This document shows positions 39,353 to 48,442 of a DNA stretch of 57,911 nt, piece after piece. The DNA is taken from assembly GCA_945862505.1 (NCBI GenBank), contig CAMAYJ010000007.1:1-57911 (forward strand), read 5' to 3'. Position 1 is the first letter of the stretch. The number at the start of each line of letters is the position of its first letter. The stretch is from Bifidobacterium breve. Its GTDB lineage: Bacteria > Actinomycetota > Acidimicrobiia > Acidimicrobiales > Acidimicrobilacustridaceae. The position numbers and the translations under genes are program-made. The notes under the pieces were generated by a model. That model was given only the letters and a program-made list of their open reading frames with translations, was not told where the DNA came from and searched no databases.

Positions 39353-40714
39353 ATGACATCTGCGGCTGACAAACTTCGAATCTCATACGACAAGGGCCTG
39401 ACCCGGCCGTTGGCGTGGCGCAAACATCAACTTGAGCAAATGGTGAAGATGCTCGAAGAGAATGAGGCAGCGTTCCTCGGCGCGCTCGCAACCGATCTCG
39501 GTAAGCCACCAGTCGAAGGATTCATCACTGATATCGCATTTGTGACCGGCGAAGTGAAGTCGATGATCAAGAAACTTAAAAAGTGGAACAAATCTGAACG
39601 GGTGCGGACACCACTTGTGACAATGCCAGCGCGATCGCGACTGATTCCAGAACCTTTAGGCGTCGTCTTGGTAATCGCGCCGTGGAACTATCCGATTCAA
39701 CTTCTACTTGTTCCGGCTGCGGGTGCAATCGCAGCAGGAAATGCAGTTGTGATGAAACCATCCGAAGTTTCGGAAGCGACGTCCGCGTTGCTTGGTGAAT
39801 TGGTCCCGAAGTACCTGGATCCTTCGGCTATAGCAATTGTTGAAGGTGGCGTTCCTGAAACAACTGATCTGCTCGAACAGCGTTTCGATCACATCTTCTA
39901 TACCGGCAACGGAACCGTCGGGCGGGTCGTGATGGCTGCTGCAGTAAAGAACCTCACGCCGGTCACGCTTGAACTTGGTGGAAAGAGCCCTGTCATCGTC
40001 GACTCTTCGGCCAATCTCAAAGTTTCGGCCCATCGCATTGCCTGGGGTAAGTGGCTGAATGCAGGACAAACCTGCGTTGCTCCCGACTACGTCTTGGTAG
40101 ACGAAAAAGTTCGTGATGCATTTGTTGACGAACTTGGTAAGGCAATCGGCGAGTTTTATGGAGAGAACCCCCAATCCAGCGAAAGCTACGCGCGCATTGT
40201 TTCGCCTCGCCATTTCGAGCGGCTGGTAGCGCTTCTTCGCGGAGCAACTCTTGCGGTTGGAGGCGTTACCGATGAGGCGACTCGTTACATTGCGCCAACA
40301 GTTCTTGTCGACGTCGACATGGAATCACCGGTCATGAATGAAGAGATTTTCGGTCCGATCCTGCCGGTGATCAGCGTTGCCTCAACCGATGACGCGATTT
40401 CGTATGTCAACGCGCATGCGCACCCACTCGCGCTCTATGTCTTCGCTGAGAATAAAAGGGTCGTACGCGAAGTTCTTTCACGCACGACCGCTGGTGGCGT
40501 AACGGTCAACGGCACGATCTTGCATCTGACCAATCCGCATCTTCCGTTTGGTGGAATTGGCGAAAGCGGAATGGGTGGATATCACGGCAGGGCTGGAGTG
40601 CGACTTTTTCAGCACATGAAGCCTGTACTTACGCGTGGAACGAAACTTGATCCATCGCTCACCTATCCGCCTTACACAGCACGTAAAGAGAAGATCTTCC
40701 GCAAGGTCCTGTGA
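39353..40714 (+). CDS. NAD(P)-dependent aldehyde dehydrogenase
   Basis: A 453-residue protein of the short class-3-like type. The cofactor and active-site blocks are LVIAPWNYPIQLLLVPAAGA, VTLELGGKSPVIV (general-base Glu) and NAGQTCVAPDYVLV (nucleophile Cys). EEIFGPILPVISV and the C-terminal LPFGGIGESGMGGYHG complete the family pattern. I chose ATG 39353 over the TTG at 39341. The short length and hydrophobic end resemble fatty-aldehyde dehydrogenases, suggesting long-chain or terpenoid aldehydes as substrates. Confidence 0.93.
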   Translation: MTSAADKLRISYDKGLTRPLAWRKHQLEQMVKMLEENEAAFLGALATDLGKPPVEGFITDIAFVTGEVKSMIKKLKKWNKSERVRTPLVTMPARSRLIPEPLGVVLVIAPWNYPIQLLLVPAAGAIAAGNAVVMKPSEVSEATSALLGELVPKYLDPSAIAIVEGGVPETTDLLEQRFDHIFYTGNGTVGRVVMAAAVKNLTPVTLELGGKSPVIVDSSANLKVSAHRIAWGKWLNAGQTCVAPDYVLVDEKVRDAFVDELGKAIGEFYGENPQSSESYARIVSPRHFERLVALLRGATLAVGGVTDEATRYIAPTVLVDVDMESPVMNEEIFGPILPVISVASTDDAISYVNAHAHPLALYVFAENKRVVREVLSRTTAGGVTVNGTILHLTNPHLPFGGIGESGMGGYHGRAGVRLFQHMKPVLTRGTKLDPSLTYPPYTARKEKIFRKVL

Positions 40715-40772
40715 CCGGGCGAAATAGATTCTCTAGAGTTCAAGATTCGCGAACTCGAAAAGTGGGCCATCC

Positions 40773-41633
40773 GTGACTGACTGGAACGCCATAGCGACAC
40801 GCAATTCACGATCGGTGCAAACCACCATTGGTTGGATCTTCTGGGATCCGAGAGCGATCCGACGCTTCGAGGCACTTGGCCTCCCTGGTCCGATTGGCTA
40901 CATCGCTGCTCGCTGCGCACCGCTGGCTGCTGCCGGCCCTGAGGCGGTGACTGCTGCGTTCGGTTCGATCAGTCCGAGCGCGATTGCGTTCACTTTTGAT
41001 CTGGTTGCTGCGTCAACTGATTTTGAATCGGTCTGGAACGCGCGCAATGACGCTGTTGTTGAAGGACTCCGAGAATTCGCTCCTGCGATTGTTCCGGCAC
41101 TGGAACAGATAGGTCTGTCGCTCTGGGCCGTCGTGGAACAACTTCCAACCGTTGGGCGAGTTTTCTATGCCTCGCATCTTCGGATGGAACGAGCGAATGA
41201 TCCTTTGCTGTCGGGTTGGCAAGCGGTGAACTGCCTACGGGAATGGCGCGGCGACACGCATTGGGCGATCGTGGCATCGGCAGGGTTGACCGGTATCGAG
41301 GCATCGATCCTGCATAACGCGTGGTTGGGTTACGAAGACAACTGGTTGCCAACGTCGCGAGGAAGTGGTCCCGACGAGATCAGAGTCGGGTGGGAACTCC
41401 TCGCTGATCGTGGACTCGTCCAAAACGGAGCCGTCACCTCTGAAGGAATAGCGCTTCGCCAGCACATCGAAGACGAGACCGATCGCCAGACGACGCTTCC
41501 GTGGCGGCTGCTTGGCGAGGAACAGTCGCGTGAGTTTGCGGAAAGTCTTGAACCGCCGTGTGAATTGCTCTTGGGTCGGGTTGATGAAACCGCAGGGCCC
41601 AATTATCAGCCAGCGTCTCGTCTTCGAGATTGA
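40773..41633 (+). CDS. SCO6745-family protein
   Basis: A 286-residue protein from GTG. The segments RFEALGLPGPIGYIAARCAPLAAAGPEAVTAAF, REWRGDTHWAIVASAGLTGIEASILHNAWLG and VGWELLADRGLVQNGAVTSEGIALRQHIEDETDR match the actinobacterial SCO6745 family. The last third resembles a winged helix. The function is not established. A second, shorter relative is encoded at 56136. Confidence 0.8.
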   Translation: MTDWNAIATRNSRSVQTTIGWIFWDPRAIRRFEALGLPGPIGYIAARCAPLAAAGPEAVTAAFGSISPSAIAFTFDLVAASTDFESVWNARNDAVVEGLREFAPAIVPALEQIGLSLWAVVEQLPTVGRVFYASHLRMERANDPLLSGWQAVNCLREWRGDTHWAIVASAGLTGIEASILHNAWLGYEDNWLPTSRGSGPDEIRVGWELLADRGLVQNGAVTSEGIALRQHIEDETDRQTTLPWRLLGEEQSREFAESLEPPCELLLGRVDETAGPNYQPASRLRD

Positions 41634-41758
41634 TGAGAAATCGAGTCAGCGTCAGGCGTGGCGCGGGCTAACTGCCGTTCGAGGATTTCTCAGCACCGTA
41701 GGAGCGGCAGGAACTACCCTAACAAACGGGTTTGTTTCTCCATGGGGGAGGTTGTGCC

Positions 41759-42295
41759 ATGACCATCGTGACGCTCGATCCAACGACAGGTTTTGGAAGC
41801 GGCGAGGAATTCCCTCTCGCTTTACGTCCGGAAACACTGAAGGGGCAGGTCCTCGGGGTAGTCGCGAATGGTCTCGGCGATTCCGAGGCGATGTTCGATG
41901 CGATCGCTGCTGCATTAACTGAAACGGACGGCCTCGCTGGAGTTTGCAAAGTCGTGAAGCACTCTGTTGCCGTTCCTCCGCAGCCCGAGCAGTGGGCGGA
42001 ACTTCTTGCCAATGCCACCGTCGCAGTAACAGGGTTTGGTGGTTGCGGAAGCTGCAGTACGCGGAGCATGCGTGATGCTCTTGATCTTGAGGCTGCAGGA
42101 ATACCTGCAGTTTGTGTCGTGCATTCGGCGCTCGAACCCGCCGTGCGCGCGATGGCACGTCTGGTCGGTGCCGACGATTATCCCGTAATCGTTATCGACT
42201 ACCCACACAATCCGACTGCGGTGTGGACGAAAGAAGAGTCAGCGATGCTGGCGGCGCAGGTCCTTGATGCAGTTCGTCTGCGGCTCACTCGATGA
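41759..42295 (+). CDS. UGSC-family (Cys-type) protein
   Basis: A 178-residue protein behind a strong GGGGGAGG site. VAVTGFGGCGSCSTRSMRDA (residues 88-107) contains CGSC at 96-99, the place of the U-G-S-C motif for which the family is named, with Cys in place of selenocysteine. The adjacent Rossmann-like segments are PETLKGQVLGVVANGLGDSEAMF and GIPAVCVVHSALEP. Members are presumed redox or thiol enzymes, but the reaction is unknown. Its stop overlaps the next ATG in ATGA, so the two are coupled. Confidence 0.8.
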   Translation: MTIVTLDPTTGFGSGEEFPLALRPETLKGQVLGVVANGLGDSEAMFDAIAAALTETDGLAGVCKVVKHSVAVPPQPEQWAELLANATVAVTGFGGCGSCSTRSMRDALDLEAAGIPAVCVVHSALEPAVRAMARLVGADDYPVIVIDYPHNPTAVWTKEESAMLAAQVLDAVRLRLTR

Positions 42296-43278
42296 GTTTC
42301 GTCTCTGACACGCATTCTTTTGATTCCTTCGAAGAGGCTCTCGAGGGTCAGTTCGAGTTGGGAGTGACCGACGGACTTCCCGTGGTTCCGCCAACTCCAG
42401 AACGAGTTGCCGAGATGCTTGCAGCCGGTGGAGTTTCTGGTGAAACGATTCTTGGTGAAGTGCCGACACGAGATGTCTTCGTGACCGCCGAGAAGGTTGC
42501 GATCAATGCCGTGATGGCCGGCTGTCTTCCTGAGTATTTCCCCGTTGTCTTGGCGGCAGTGCGTGCTTTCCTCCAGCCCAAAGCGAATGCCCACTCAACG
42601 ACAGCGACACTGGCGGGAGCGGCACACGCTGTCATCGTGAATGGTCCGATTCGTCACGACATTGGCGTGCACGGTGGTCAAGCATGTTTCGGCCCTGGTT
42701 TTCGTCCGAACGCCACGATCGGTCGGGCGCTTCGACTCGTGATCCGTAACGTCTGTCGAACGGTCCCCGGAGTCCTTGACCGCGCCAGTTTCAGTTGGCC
42801 CCTTCGCTATTCGTTCTGCTTTGCAGAGGACGAAGAAGCAACTTCATGGACGCCGCTTCACGTAAAACTTGGTTATGAACGTGAACAGAGCGTTGTGACG
42901 ATTCAGTCGATCATGCGCCTGTTCCAAGTCACCGAGTTCGCCCCCGAGTCTGAAGAAATTCTCACAACCGCGTATGAGATCGCCCGCCATATGGGTCTGC
43001 AGCGTGACGAATGGGCGGGCGACGGGCGAAGTGTCGTACTCGTTATCGGTCCGGAGCACTATCGCCGTCTCGTTGCCGATGGTTGGACGAAAGAATCAAT
43101 CGCTGACTGGATGTACCCGCGTCTTGTGGCCGATACAGCGGGCAAGTTTGATCAGAAGGTCACACTTGCGAGCCCCGACAACATATGGATCGTGACTGCT
43201 GGTGGACCAGGAATCGCACAATCGTGGTGGTTCATACCGCATCTTGCCACACCAACCCACGAGCTCATTCTTCGTTAG
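42292..43278 (+). CDS. conserved hypothetical partner of the UGSC protein
   Basis: A 328-residue soluble protein. GVTDGLPVVPPTPERVAEML, EKVAINAVMAGCLPEYFPVV, AHSTTATLAGAAHAVIVNGP and NATIGRALRLVIRNVCRTVPG are strongly patterned blocks that I associate with genes next to UGSC proteins, though I know no assigned activity. Cys residues in AGCLPEY, GQACFGPG and RNVCRTVPG might be catalytic or bind metal. Translational coupling to the UGSC gene argues for a two-subunit enzyme. Confidence 0.8.
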   Translation: MSFVSDTHSFDSFEEALEGQFELGVTDGLPVVPPTPERVAEMLAAGGVSGETILGEVPTRDVFVTAEKVAINAVMAGCLPEYFPVVLAAVRAFLQPKANAHSTTATLAGAAHAVIVNGPIRHDIGVHGGQACFGPGFRPNATIGRALRLVIRNVCRTVPGVLDRASFSWPLRYSFCFAEDEEATSWTPLHVKLGYEREQSVVTIQSIMRLFQVTEFAPESEEILTTAYEIARHMGLQRDEWAGDGRSVVLVIGPEHYRRLVADGWTKESIADWMYPRLVADTAGKFDQKVTLASPDNIWIVTAGGPGIAQSWWFIPHLATPTHELILR

Positions 43279-43293
43279 TTACCTCGGTGCGAA

Positions 43294-43566
43294 TCAGTGC
43301 TCGCTCAGTGAAGGATCGTCTCGTCGAGGATCGTCGACTTCAACTTCGACCCGCGACGAGTAGCTGCGGTTGATGGCATCGGTGAGCATGTCGGCCAGCA
43401 GGTCGGGCGGGATGATGCACTCAGGGCAATTTGAACCCGAGATGTCTACGGCGACGCGCACGCGGGCATTCGCTTCATCGAACTCAACCAAGTGAAGTTC
43501 AGCGCCGTCGGCTCGGAGAAGGATTCCTGCTTCGAAGACTGCGTCAGTGATTGATTCAGTGGACAT
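43294..43566 (-). CDS. small NifU-like/CxxC protein
   Basis: A 90-residue protein from the ATG behind GAGGAAT. AELHLVEFDEANARVRVAVD followed by SGSNCPECIIPPDLLADML resembles the NifU C-terminal fold, in which a CxxC carries an Fe-S cluster; here it is CPEC. It is convergent with the UGSC partner gene, 15 bases from its end, so its link to that pair is by location only. It may be a thiol or cluster carrier. Confidence 0.65.
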   Translation of the reverse strand: MSTESITDAVFEAGILLRADGAELHLVEFDEANARVRVAVDISGSNCPECIIPPDLLADMLTDAINRSYSSRVEVEVDDPRRDDPSLSEH

Positions 43567-43582
43567 GGAATATTCCTCGGTT

Positions 43583-45238
43583 TCAGTCGTCGATGCGAGT
43601 CTTGTTTCGGGCCCGGCGCACTCTTCGAATGATCCACCATACGAAGACAACGAGCAGGGCGATAACGGTTAGGAGGAGCACATTGATGAGTGCTACTCCC
43701 CAAATGATTAAACGTTTTGTTTGGGTCGGGTCAAGATTCCGCTGGATATCGGTTGCTGAGGAAATGCGGAGATTGGTGATTTGCCCCTTCGCAGACGCCG
43801 ACGCGGGTGCCCCATTGGTTGTTCCCTCGGCCACAAGGGACAGCGTGTGCTCGCCGGAATTGATGTCGTAAAGAATGAGAAAACTTCCGTCGGCGCCAGT
43901 TCCCTCTGCGGGAGGTGAAAGAACTGACCGTTCACGACCATCGATGAAGAGGTGGAACGTATCGGTGGGTGCGCCTGAAATGACCTGGTCAAATGTGAGC
44001 CACAACGAGTCTTTGTCGGTTGTAAAGGTGAAATTCGAAACGGCATTCGGAACTGTCTCCACCTGCAGGCCGGAAGGGGGATCGTCGATTGCTGTCGAAA
44101 GGTAACTAACCGAAGCGTTGCTGTCCGGAGGCGGTGCAGAGCCCTGTGCGACGAGCACGAGTTCCTGCGTATCGGCTGATGAAGTCTGGTTCCACGTTGT
44201 GGCCAGTGTTGTGACGTTGCCGCCAACGAGTGGCGACCACCACAATCCAACGCCCGAGGATTTATTCGCCGCGGAATCGGCGTACCAACCAATTGGGTAT
44301 TGATGTTTGTCGACGCCGGCATCAGATGATGGCGGCAGTAAGTGAACGTCGACAACTTGGCCAAGCCCGGGGAACCCGGCATATGCCTCGCCAACAAGCG
44401 AAATGTAGTTATCGACAAAGGTTTGGTTAGAGCCACGTCCGATATCAAGGCGAGTGAGTTTGTAACGGAGGTCGTTCTTCGCGCCACCAATTCGAGCGAG
44501 TTCGACCTCGGGAGAGTCAAAGAGGGTGAGTTGTCGGGGTGGCGAAGCGAGCGCGAGCGCAGCCGTCGTCGCAACGTTGGCACCGAAGCTGTGACCGATG
44601 AGATGAACTGCACCGCCGTTACCTAAGAAACTTGAAGCGAGCGACTGGTCGAGAGCAGTCGCCAATCGGTGACCGTTAATTTCGGTAGCGCGTTCGGGGG
44701 CGTAGGCGGCAAGTGCGCTCGTGTCCGTAGAGCTTTGGTCGACCCAGCTGTACATGAGAATGGTGGAGGAAGGATCGGCGGCTTGCAGCGATGCCGCAAG
44801 ATTCGCGAACAACGTGATGGATGGTTGGCCGGTTTTCGGATCGGCCATTGCGGGATTCCACATCGTTACGAGGTCAGTTGAGGTCGCTTGTGCTGCTTCG
44901 TAGGTGCTCAATAAGCCAGCTGCCCACCCGTGTGTCATCACGACAACGTTTCCAGCCGTAATTGATTGAGAGGTAACGGGCGTGAACGTGGTCCCGTTCC
45001 ATTTCCCGAGACGCTGCATGAGGGGGTAGGGGCTCACGTTCGTCTGCTCAGCGACCGGGACGCCGTTGGGTGCTGGAAACATCGACAACGGGGGTGGGAC
45101 AGAAGCATTAAGAACCGAACAGCCACTCAGGGCCAGGGCCAACAAGAGGGTGAGGCCAGCGGCAACGATTGCGAAAGGGTGGTGGAGACGAGGAGTCACG
45201 GCGGCGGTGCGAAAAGGCGTCGCAGATGAGGGCGTCAT
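43583..45238 (-). CDS. alpha/beta-hydrolase lipoprotein with a C-terminal membrane helix
   Basis: A 551-residue protein from MTPSSATPFRT; upstream codons would overlap the divergent MFS gene. The lipobox is LALALSGC (Cys at about 40). A lipase/PE-PPE-like hydrolase domain shows VVVMTHGWAAGLLSTYEA, MYSWVDQSS and the elbow LIGHSFGANV. A beta-rich region of some 150 residues follows, then a helix (LIIWGVALINVLLLTVIALL) and a basic end. Dual anchoring at both ends is unusual for a hydrolase. Its substrate is unknown. Confidence 0.78.
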   Translation of the reverse strand: MTPSSATPFRTAAVTPRLHHPFAIVAAGLTLLLALALSGCSVLNASVPPPLSMFPAPNGVPVAEQTNVSPYPLMQRLGKWNGTTFTPVTSQSITAGNVVVMTHGWAAGLLSTYEAAQATSTDLVTMWNPAMADPKTGQPSITLFANLAASLQAADPSSTILMYSWVDQSSTDTSALAAYAPERATEINGHRLATALDQSLASSFLGNGGAVHLIGHSFGANVATTAALALASPPRQLTLFDSPEVELARIGGAKNDLRYKLTRLDIGRGSNQTFVDNYISLVGEAYAGFPGLGQVVDVHLLPPSSDAGVDKHQYPIGWYADSAANKSSGVGLWWSPLVGGNVTTLATTWNQTSSADTQELVLVAQGSAPPPDSNASVSYLSTAIDDPPSGLQVETVPNAVSNFTFTTDKDSLWLTFDQVISGAPTDTFHLFIDGRERSVLSPPAEGTGADGSFLILYDINSGEHTLSLVAEGTTNGAPASASAKGQITNLRISSATDIQRNLDPTQTKRLIIWGVALINVLLLTVIALLVVFVWWIIRRVRRARNKTRIDD

Positions 45239-45397
45239 GGTCACAGTGCTTCCAAGGCTACCGTCTTCTGGGGTGCGTAGTCGTGGTGCAAGAGTTTCGA
45301 AAACCGCAGTGGTCATGGAGCTCGGCGCTAACTGTTTAGGCACGCACACACGCTCTGATGGTGCAACACCAAACGTAGGAAACGGACCGCGAAACAA

Positions 45398-46981
45398 ATG
45401 CCGAGTCGATGGACACCTGAGCGAGTTCACCAACGGCGTTGGTTCACCCTCGTTGCTATATGTATTGCTGTAACGATCACCTCGATCGATAACACGATCA
45501 TGAACGTTGGCCTTCCCTCGATTGTCCGAGGTGTCGGAGCGTCGCAGGCTCAGTTGCAATGGCTCATTGATTCCTACACGATCGTTTTTGCGTGTTTGCT
45601 ACTCACAATGGGTGCGATTGGAGACAAATGGGGTCGTCACCACACGATGATGATTGGCCTCGTGGTTTTTGGTGGTTTCTCTGCAGCCGCTAGCCAAGCC
45701 GACAGCGCGGATTCGCTCATCATTTGTCGCGGCCTTATGGGTATCGGGGGAGCATTAATACTCCCGGCCACCTTGGCCATTCTCACGAACACCTTCGAAG
45801 GCAAAGAACGATCAAAAGCAATTGGGATCTGGGCGGCAGTCGCAGGAATCGGAGTGGCAGCAGGTCCGTTGTTCGGTGGTTTTTTGCTTGATCACTTCTG
45901 GTGGGGATCAATCTTCCTTATCAATGTTCCGATCTGCAGCATTGCTGTTGTGATGGGTTGGTTCCTTATTCCGCCGTCGAAGAGTGCTGAGGTGGGACAT
46001 CGTTTAGACCCGATGGGGGCCATTCTTTCCATCGTTGCGCTAGTCGGATTGCTCTACGGCATCATCGAAATCCCCGAAAAGGGATGGTCGAGTCCGGAAG
46101 TTCTCTTCGCCGTGGGTTCAGGGGTCGTGTTTCTTGCGCTCTTCACATGGTGGGAAATGCGTAGCGATCATCCGATGCTTGACCTGAACTTCTTCCGAAA
46201 TCCGCGGTTCAGTGCCGCCAGTATGACGATCACGATTAATTACTTTGTGATGTTTGGCTCCACGTTTCTCATCGTGCAGTACTTCCAGTTCATTCTCGGG
46301 TATTCACCACTTAAGGCGGGAGTGATGACCGCGCCGGTTGCGGTTGGGCTGATGGTGATGAGCCCGCAAAGTCACAAACTGGTTGCACGTTGGGGAACAA
46401 CGAGGGTGGTCATTGTTGGGCTCGTCGTATGTGCTGGAGTGATGGTGTGTTATGGAATTGAGTCGATTATTTCCTCCGACATCGGCGGGATAGTCGTCCG
46501 AGCCATCTTTGGGGCGGGTCTGGCACTTGCTGCAACACCTGCAACGGAATCGATTATGGGGGCGTTGCCACGTGATCGAGCTGGCGTTGGTTCTGCAGTC
46601 AACGACACAACGCGCCAGATCGGCGGTGCACTCGGCGTCGCAGTGATCGGAAGTTTGTTCGCATGGCGCTATCACGCGTCGCTTTCAGATCTTTCAGGGC
46701 TCCCAACCGACGCCGCCGACGCCGCGCAGAACTCCATCGGCAAGGCCATCCAAGTCGCAGAGACCTTGCCGTCAGATCAGGCGGCAGCACTGCTTGAGAA
46801 TGCAAAGCAGGCATACGTCTCGGGCATGAGGGTCGGAGTTTGGACCTGCGCAGTGATTCTCATTGGGGCGGCTGTTCTGACCGCGAAGTTCCTCCCTTCC
46901 ACCCCCGGATCCCCCGATGGCGATGAGGAACTTCGTGATGCTGAGGTCGAAGCGGTTTCGCTTGATGACGGCATTCTCTAA
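45398..46981 (+). CDS. MFS drug/proton antiporter, DHA2 (EmrB/QacA) family
   Basis: A 527-residue protein with 14 predicted membrane segments. The DHA2 hallmarks are SIDNTIMNVGLPSIVRG in helix 1, LQWLIDSYTIVFACLLLTMG, GDKWGRHHTMMIGL (motif A) and AAVAGIGVAAGPLFGGFLLD (motif C of antiporters). GLALAATPATESIMGALPRDRAGVGSAVNDTTRQIGGALGVAVIG marks the last third. It probably exports toxic or amphipathic compounds with proton exchange. It is divergent from the hydrolase lipoprotein gene. Confidence 0.92.
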   Translation: MPSRWTPERVHQRRWFTLVAICIAVTITSIDNTIMNVGLPSIVRGVGASQAQLQWLIDSYTIVFACLLLTMGAIGDKWGRHHTMMIGLVVFGGFSAAASQADSADSLIICRGLMGIGGALILPATLAILTNTFEGKERSKAIGIWAAVAGIGVAAGPLFGGFLLDHFWWGSIFLINVPICSIAVVMGWFLIPPSKSAEVGHRLDPMGAILSIVALVGLLYGIIEIPEKGWSSPEVLFAVGSGVVFLALFTWWEMRSDHPMLDLNFFRNPRFSAASMTITINYFVMFGSTFLIVQYFQFILGYSPLKAGVMTAPVAVGLMVMSPQSHKLVARWGTTRVVIVGLVVCAGVMVCYGIESIISSDIGGIVVRAIFGAGLALAATPATESIMGALPRDRAGVGSAVNDTTRQIGGALGVAVIGSLFAWRYHASLSDLSGLPTDAADAAQNSIGKAIQVAETLPSDQAAALLENAKQAYVSGMRVGVWTCAVILIGAAVLTAKFLPSTPGSPDGDEELRDAEVEAVSLDDGIL

Positions 46982-47037
46982 TTCCCAACACTGCTAGCCG
47001 GGGCTATCGTTCGGCCACCAAAACTCAAGGGGAAATC

Positions 47038-47334
47038 ATGGCAAAGCGCGTAATGATTGCAACGATGAAGGCCAACCCTGGCCAACGTGACGAACTGCTC
47101 GCTCAGTTCACCGACATGTTTGCTGTCGCAAATGCTGAAGCAGGAACCGAGGTCTACACCCTTGTCTCGGGCGATGACCCCGACACGATCTACATGATCG
47201 AGCAGTACGCCGATCAAGCAGCGATGGACTCCCACATGGGTAGCGAATCGCTTGCCGCTTTGTATCCAAAGATCGGACTGTTCATGGCCGATGGCGGAGC
47301 AGTCATGGGTTCAGTCCATCAGGAACTTGGCTAA
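47038..47334 (+). CDS. antibiotic biosynthesis monooxygenase (ABM) domain protein
   Basis: A 98-residue protein with the small ferredoxin-like ABM fold: MIATMKANPGQRDELLAQF, YTLVSGDDPDTIYMIEQYADQAAMDSHMGSE. ABM proteins are quinol or haem monooxygenases or simple dimeric barrels; no special residue settles which. An AAGGGGAAATC site precedes the ATG. It stands between the MFS gene and a convergent operon. Confidence 0.82.
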   Translation: MAKRVMIATMKANPGQRDELLAQFTDMFAVANAEAGTEVYTLVSGDDPDTIYMIEQYADQAAMDSHMGSESLAALYPKIGLFMADGGAVMGSVHQELG

Positions 47335-47354
47335 CCCGTAGATCTCTGGCTTGG

Positions 47355-47783
47355 TCAGTCAGGGTCGACGAGGCTGCTGAGATCAGGCGGGACGTCGATT
47401 GCGAGTTGTTGCAGCCAATCAAGCGGAATGACTTCTAGAGTTTTCTCGTTTGTCGATGCCAGTACGACCGGAGCAGCGCAGCCATCTTTGAAGGCGATCG
47501 CCCAATTGCGCGCCGTGACACACCAGCGATCGCCGGGTACGAGCCCGGGGAATCGATACTGGGGCATTGGCGTAATGAGATCGTTTCCGATGGAACGCTG
47601 ATGCTCGAGAAACTCTGGCGTCATCACTGCACAAATCGTGTGAAGGCCGACATCTTCTGGGCCAGTTGTGCAGCAGCCGTCTCGGAGGAATCCAGTCATG
47701 GGGTCGGTTCCGCAAGATTCAAGTACTCCGCCGAGAACGTTTCGTTCATTTCCGTTTGAATCGCTTCCGTCGGGATAGATCAC
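47355..47783 (-). CDS. DUF2237-family protein
   Basis: A 142-residue protein from the GTG that overlaps the upstream thioesterase stop (GTGA). RNVLGGVLESCGTDPMTGFL, then RDGCCTTGPEDVGLHTICAV, then FPGLVPGDRWCVTARNW are the conserved DUF2237 blocks with four conserved Cys. The family is widespread in aquatic bacteria and eukaryotes, but its function is unknown. It is the last gene of a three-gene SDR-thioesterase-DUF2237 operon with 4-nt overlaps throughout. Confidence 0.88.
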   Translation of the reverse strand: MIYPDGSDSNGNERNVLGGVLESCGTDPMTGFLRDGCCTTGPEDVGLHTICAVMTPEFLEHQRSIGNDLITPMPQYRFPGLVPGDRWCVTARNWAIAFKDGCAAPVVLASTNEKTLEVIPLDWLQQLAIDVPPDLSSLVDPD

Positions 47784-48442
47784 GGCTTCTCCGGTTTCCA
47801 GCCCTCGGTCATGATGAAAATGCCTTCGGCGCGGGCGGTGACTTCGCCGTTGATGGAAATCGTTCCCGCTGTGAAAACTTTCCGGCCTTCGATTCGATCG
47901 ACCCAACTTTCAAGTTCGAGTTCGTGCTCGATCCATGTTGGTCGCTCGTACCTGATGGACAAGGTTCCGGTAAACCCGCCCAGCCCATTACAAACGTTGG
48001 TTCCGCCGAGAAGTTCGTCGAAGAGAAGGGCAATAATTCCTCCGTGCACCATTCCTGGGGGACCGTTGTATTGCGCATCGAGAAAGGCGCGCCCGGTTGT
48101 CCGGCCGTCAGCGAAATTGAACTCGACATCACCGGACAGCGGATTCAGCGGACCAATGATCGGACTCCAAGGGAAGAAAACGCGAGGTTCCTTCGCTTCG
48201 TTGCCAATCGGCCCACCTTCACCGAGGCGCCCCTGCATCGGCGTCGCGTCGACTCGGTGAGGGGTGAGGAGTGCGGTGGCTTCGTTGATGAGTGCCGCTG
48301 CTCGTTCGAGGGATTTAGTTGGGGCATCAGCGCGTCGGAGGGCGGTGATCAGCGAGCGTGTTGAGTCAGCCACAGTTTCTGTTGCTGACTCATCGGCGAC
48401 GGTCCAACCCGCTGAAAACGGAGCGGGTTCAGTGTTGGTCAT
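47780..48442 (-). CDS. hotdog-fold acyl-CoA thioesterase (PaaI-like)
   Basis: A 220-residue protein. The hotdog core is at residues 100-215: GPPGMVHGGIIALLFDELLG (the HGG helix of 4HBT/PaaI enzymes), GTLSIRYERPTWIEHELELE and TISINGEVTARAEGIFI. A helical N-terminal 90 residues with RVFFPWSPIIGPLNP is typical of actinobacterial members. It would release CoA from acyl-CoA. It is coupled by 4-nt overlaps to both the SDR and DUF2237 genes. Confidence 0.85.
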   Translation of the reverse strand: MTNTEPAPFSAGWTVADESATETVADSTRSLITALRRADAPTKSLERAAALINEATALLTPHRVDATPMQGRLGEGGPIGNEAKEPRVFFPWSPIIGPLNPLSGDVEFNFADGRTTGRAFLDAQYNGPPGMVHGGIIALLFDELLGGTNVCNGLGGFTGTLSIRYERPTWIEHELELESWVDRIEGRKVFTAGTISINGEVTARAEGIFIMTEGWKPEKP

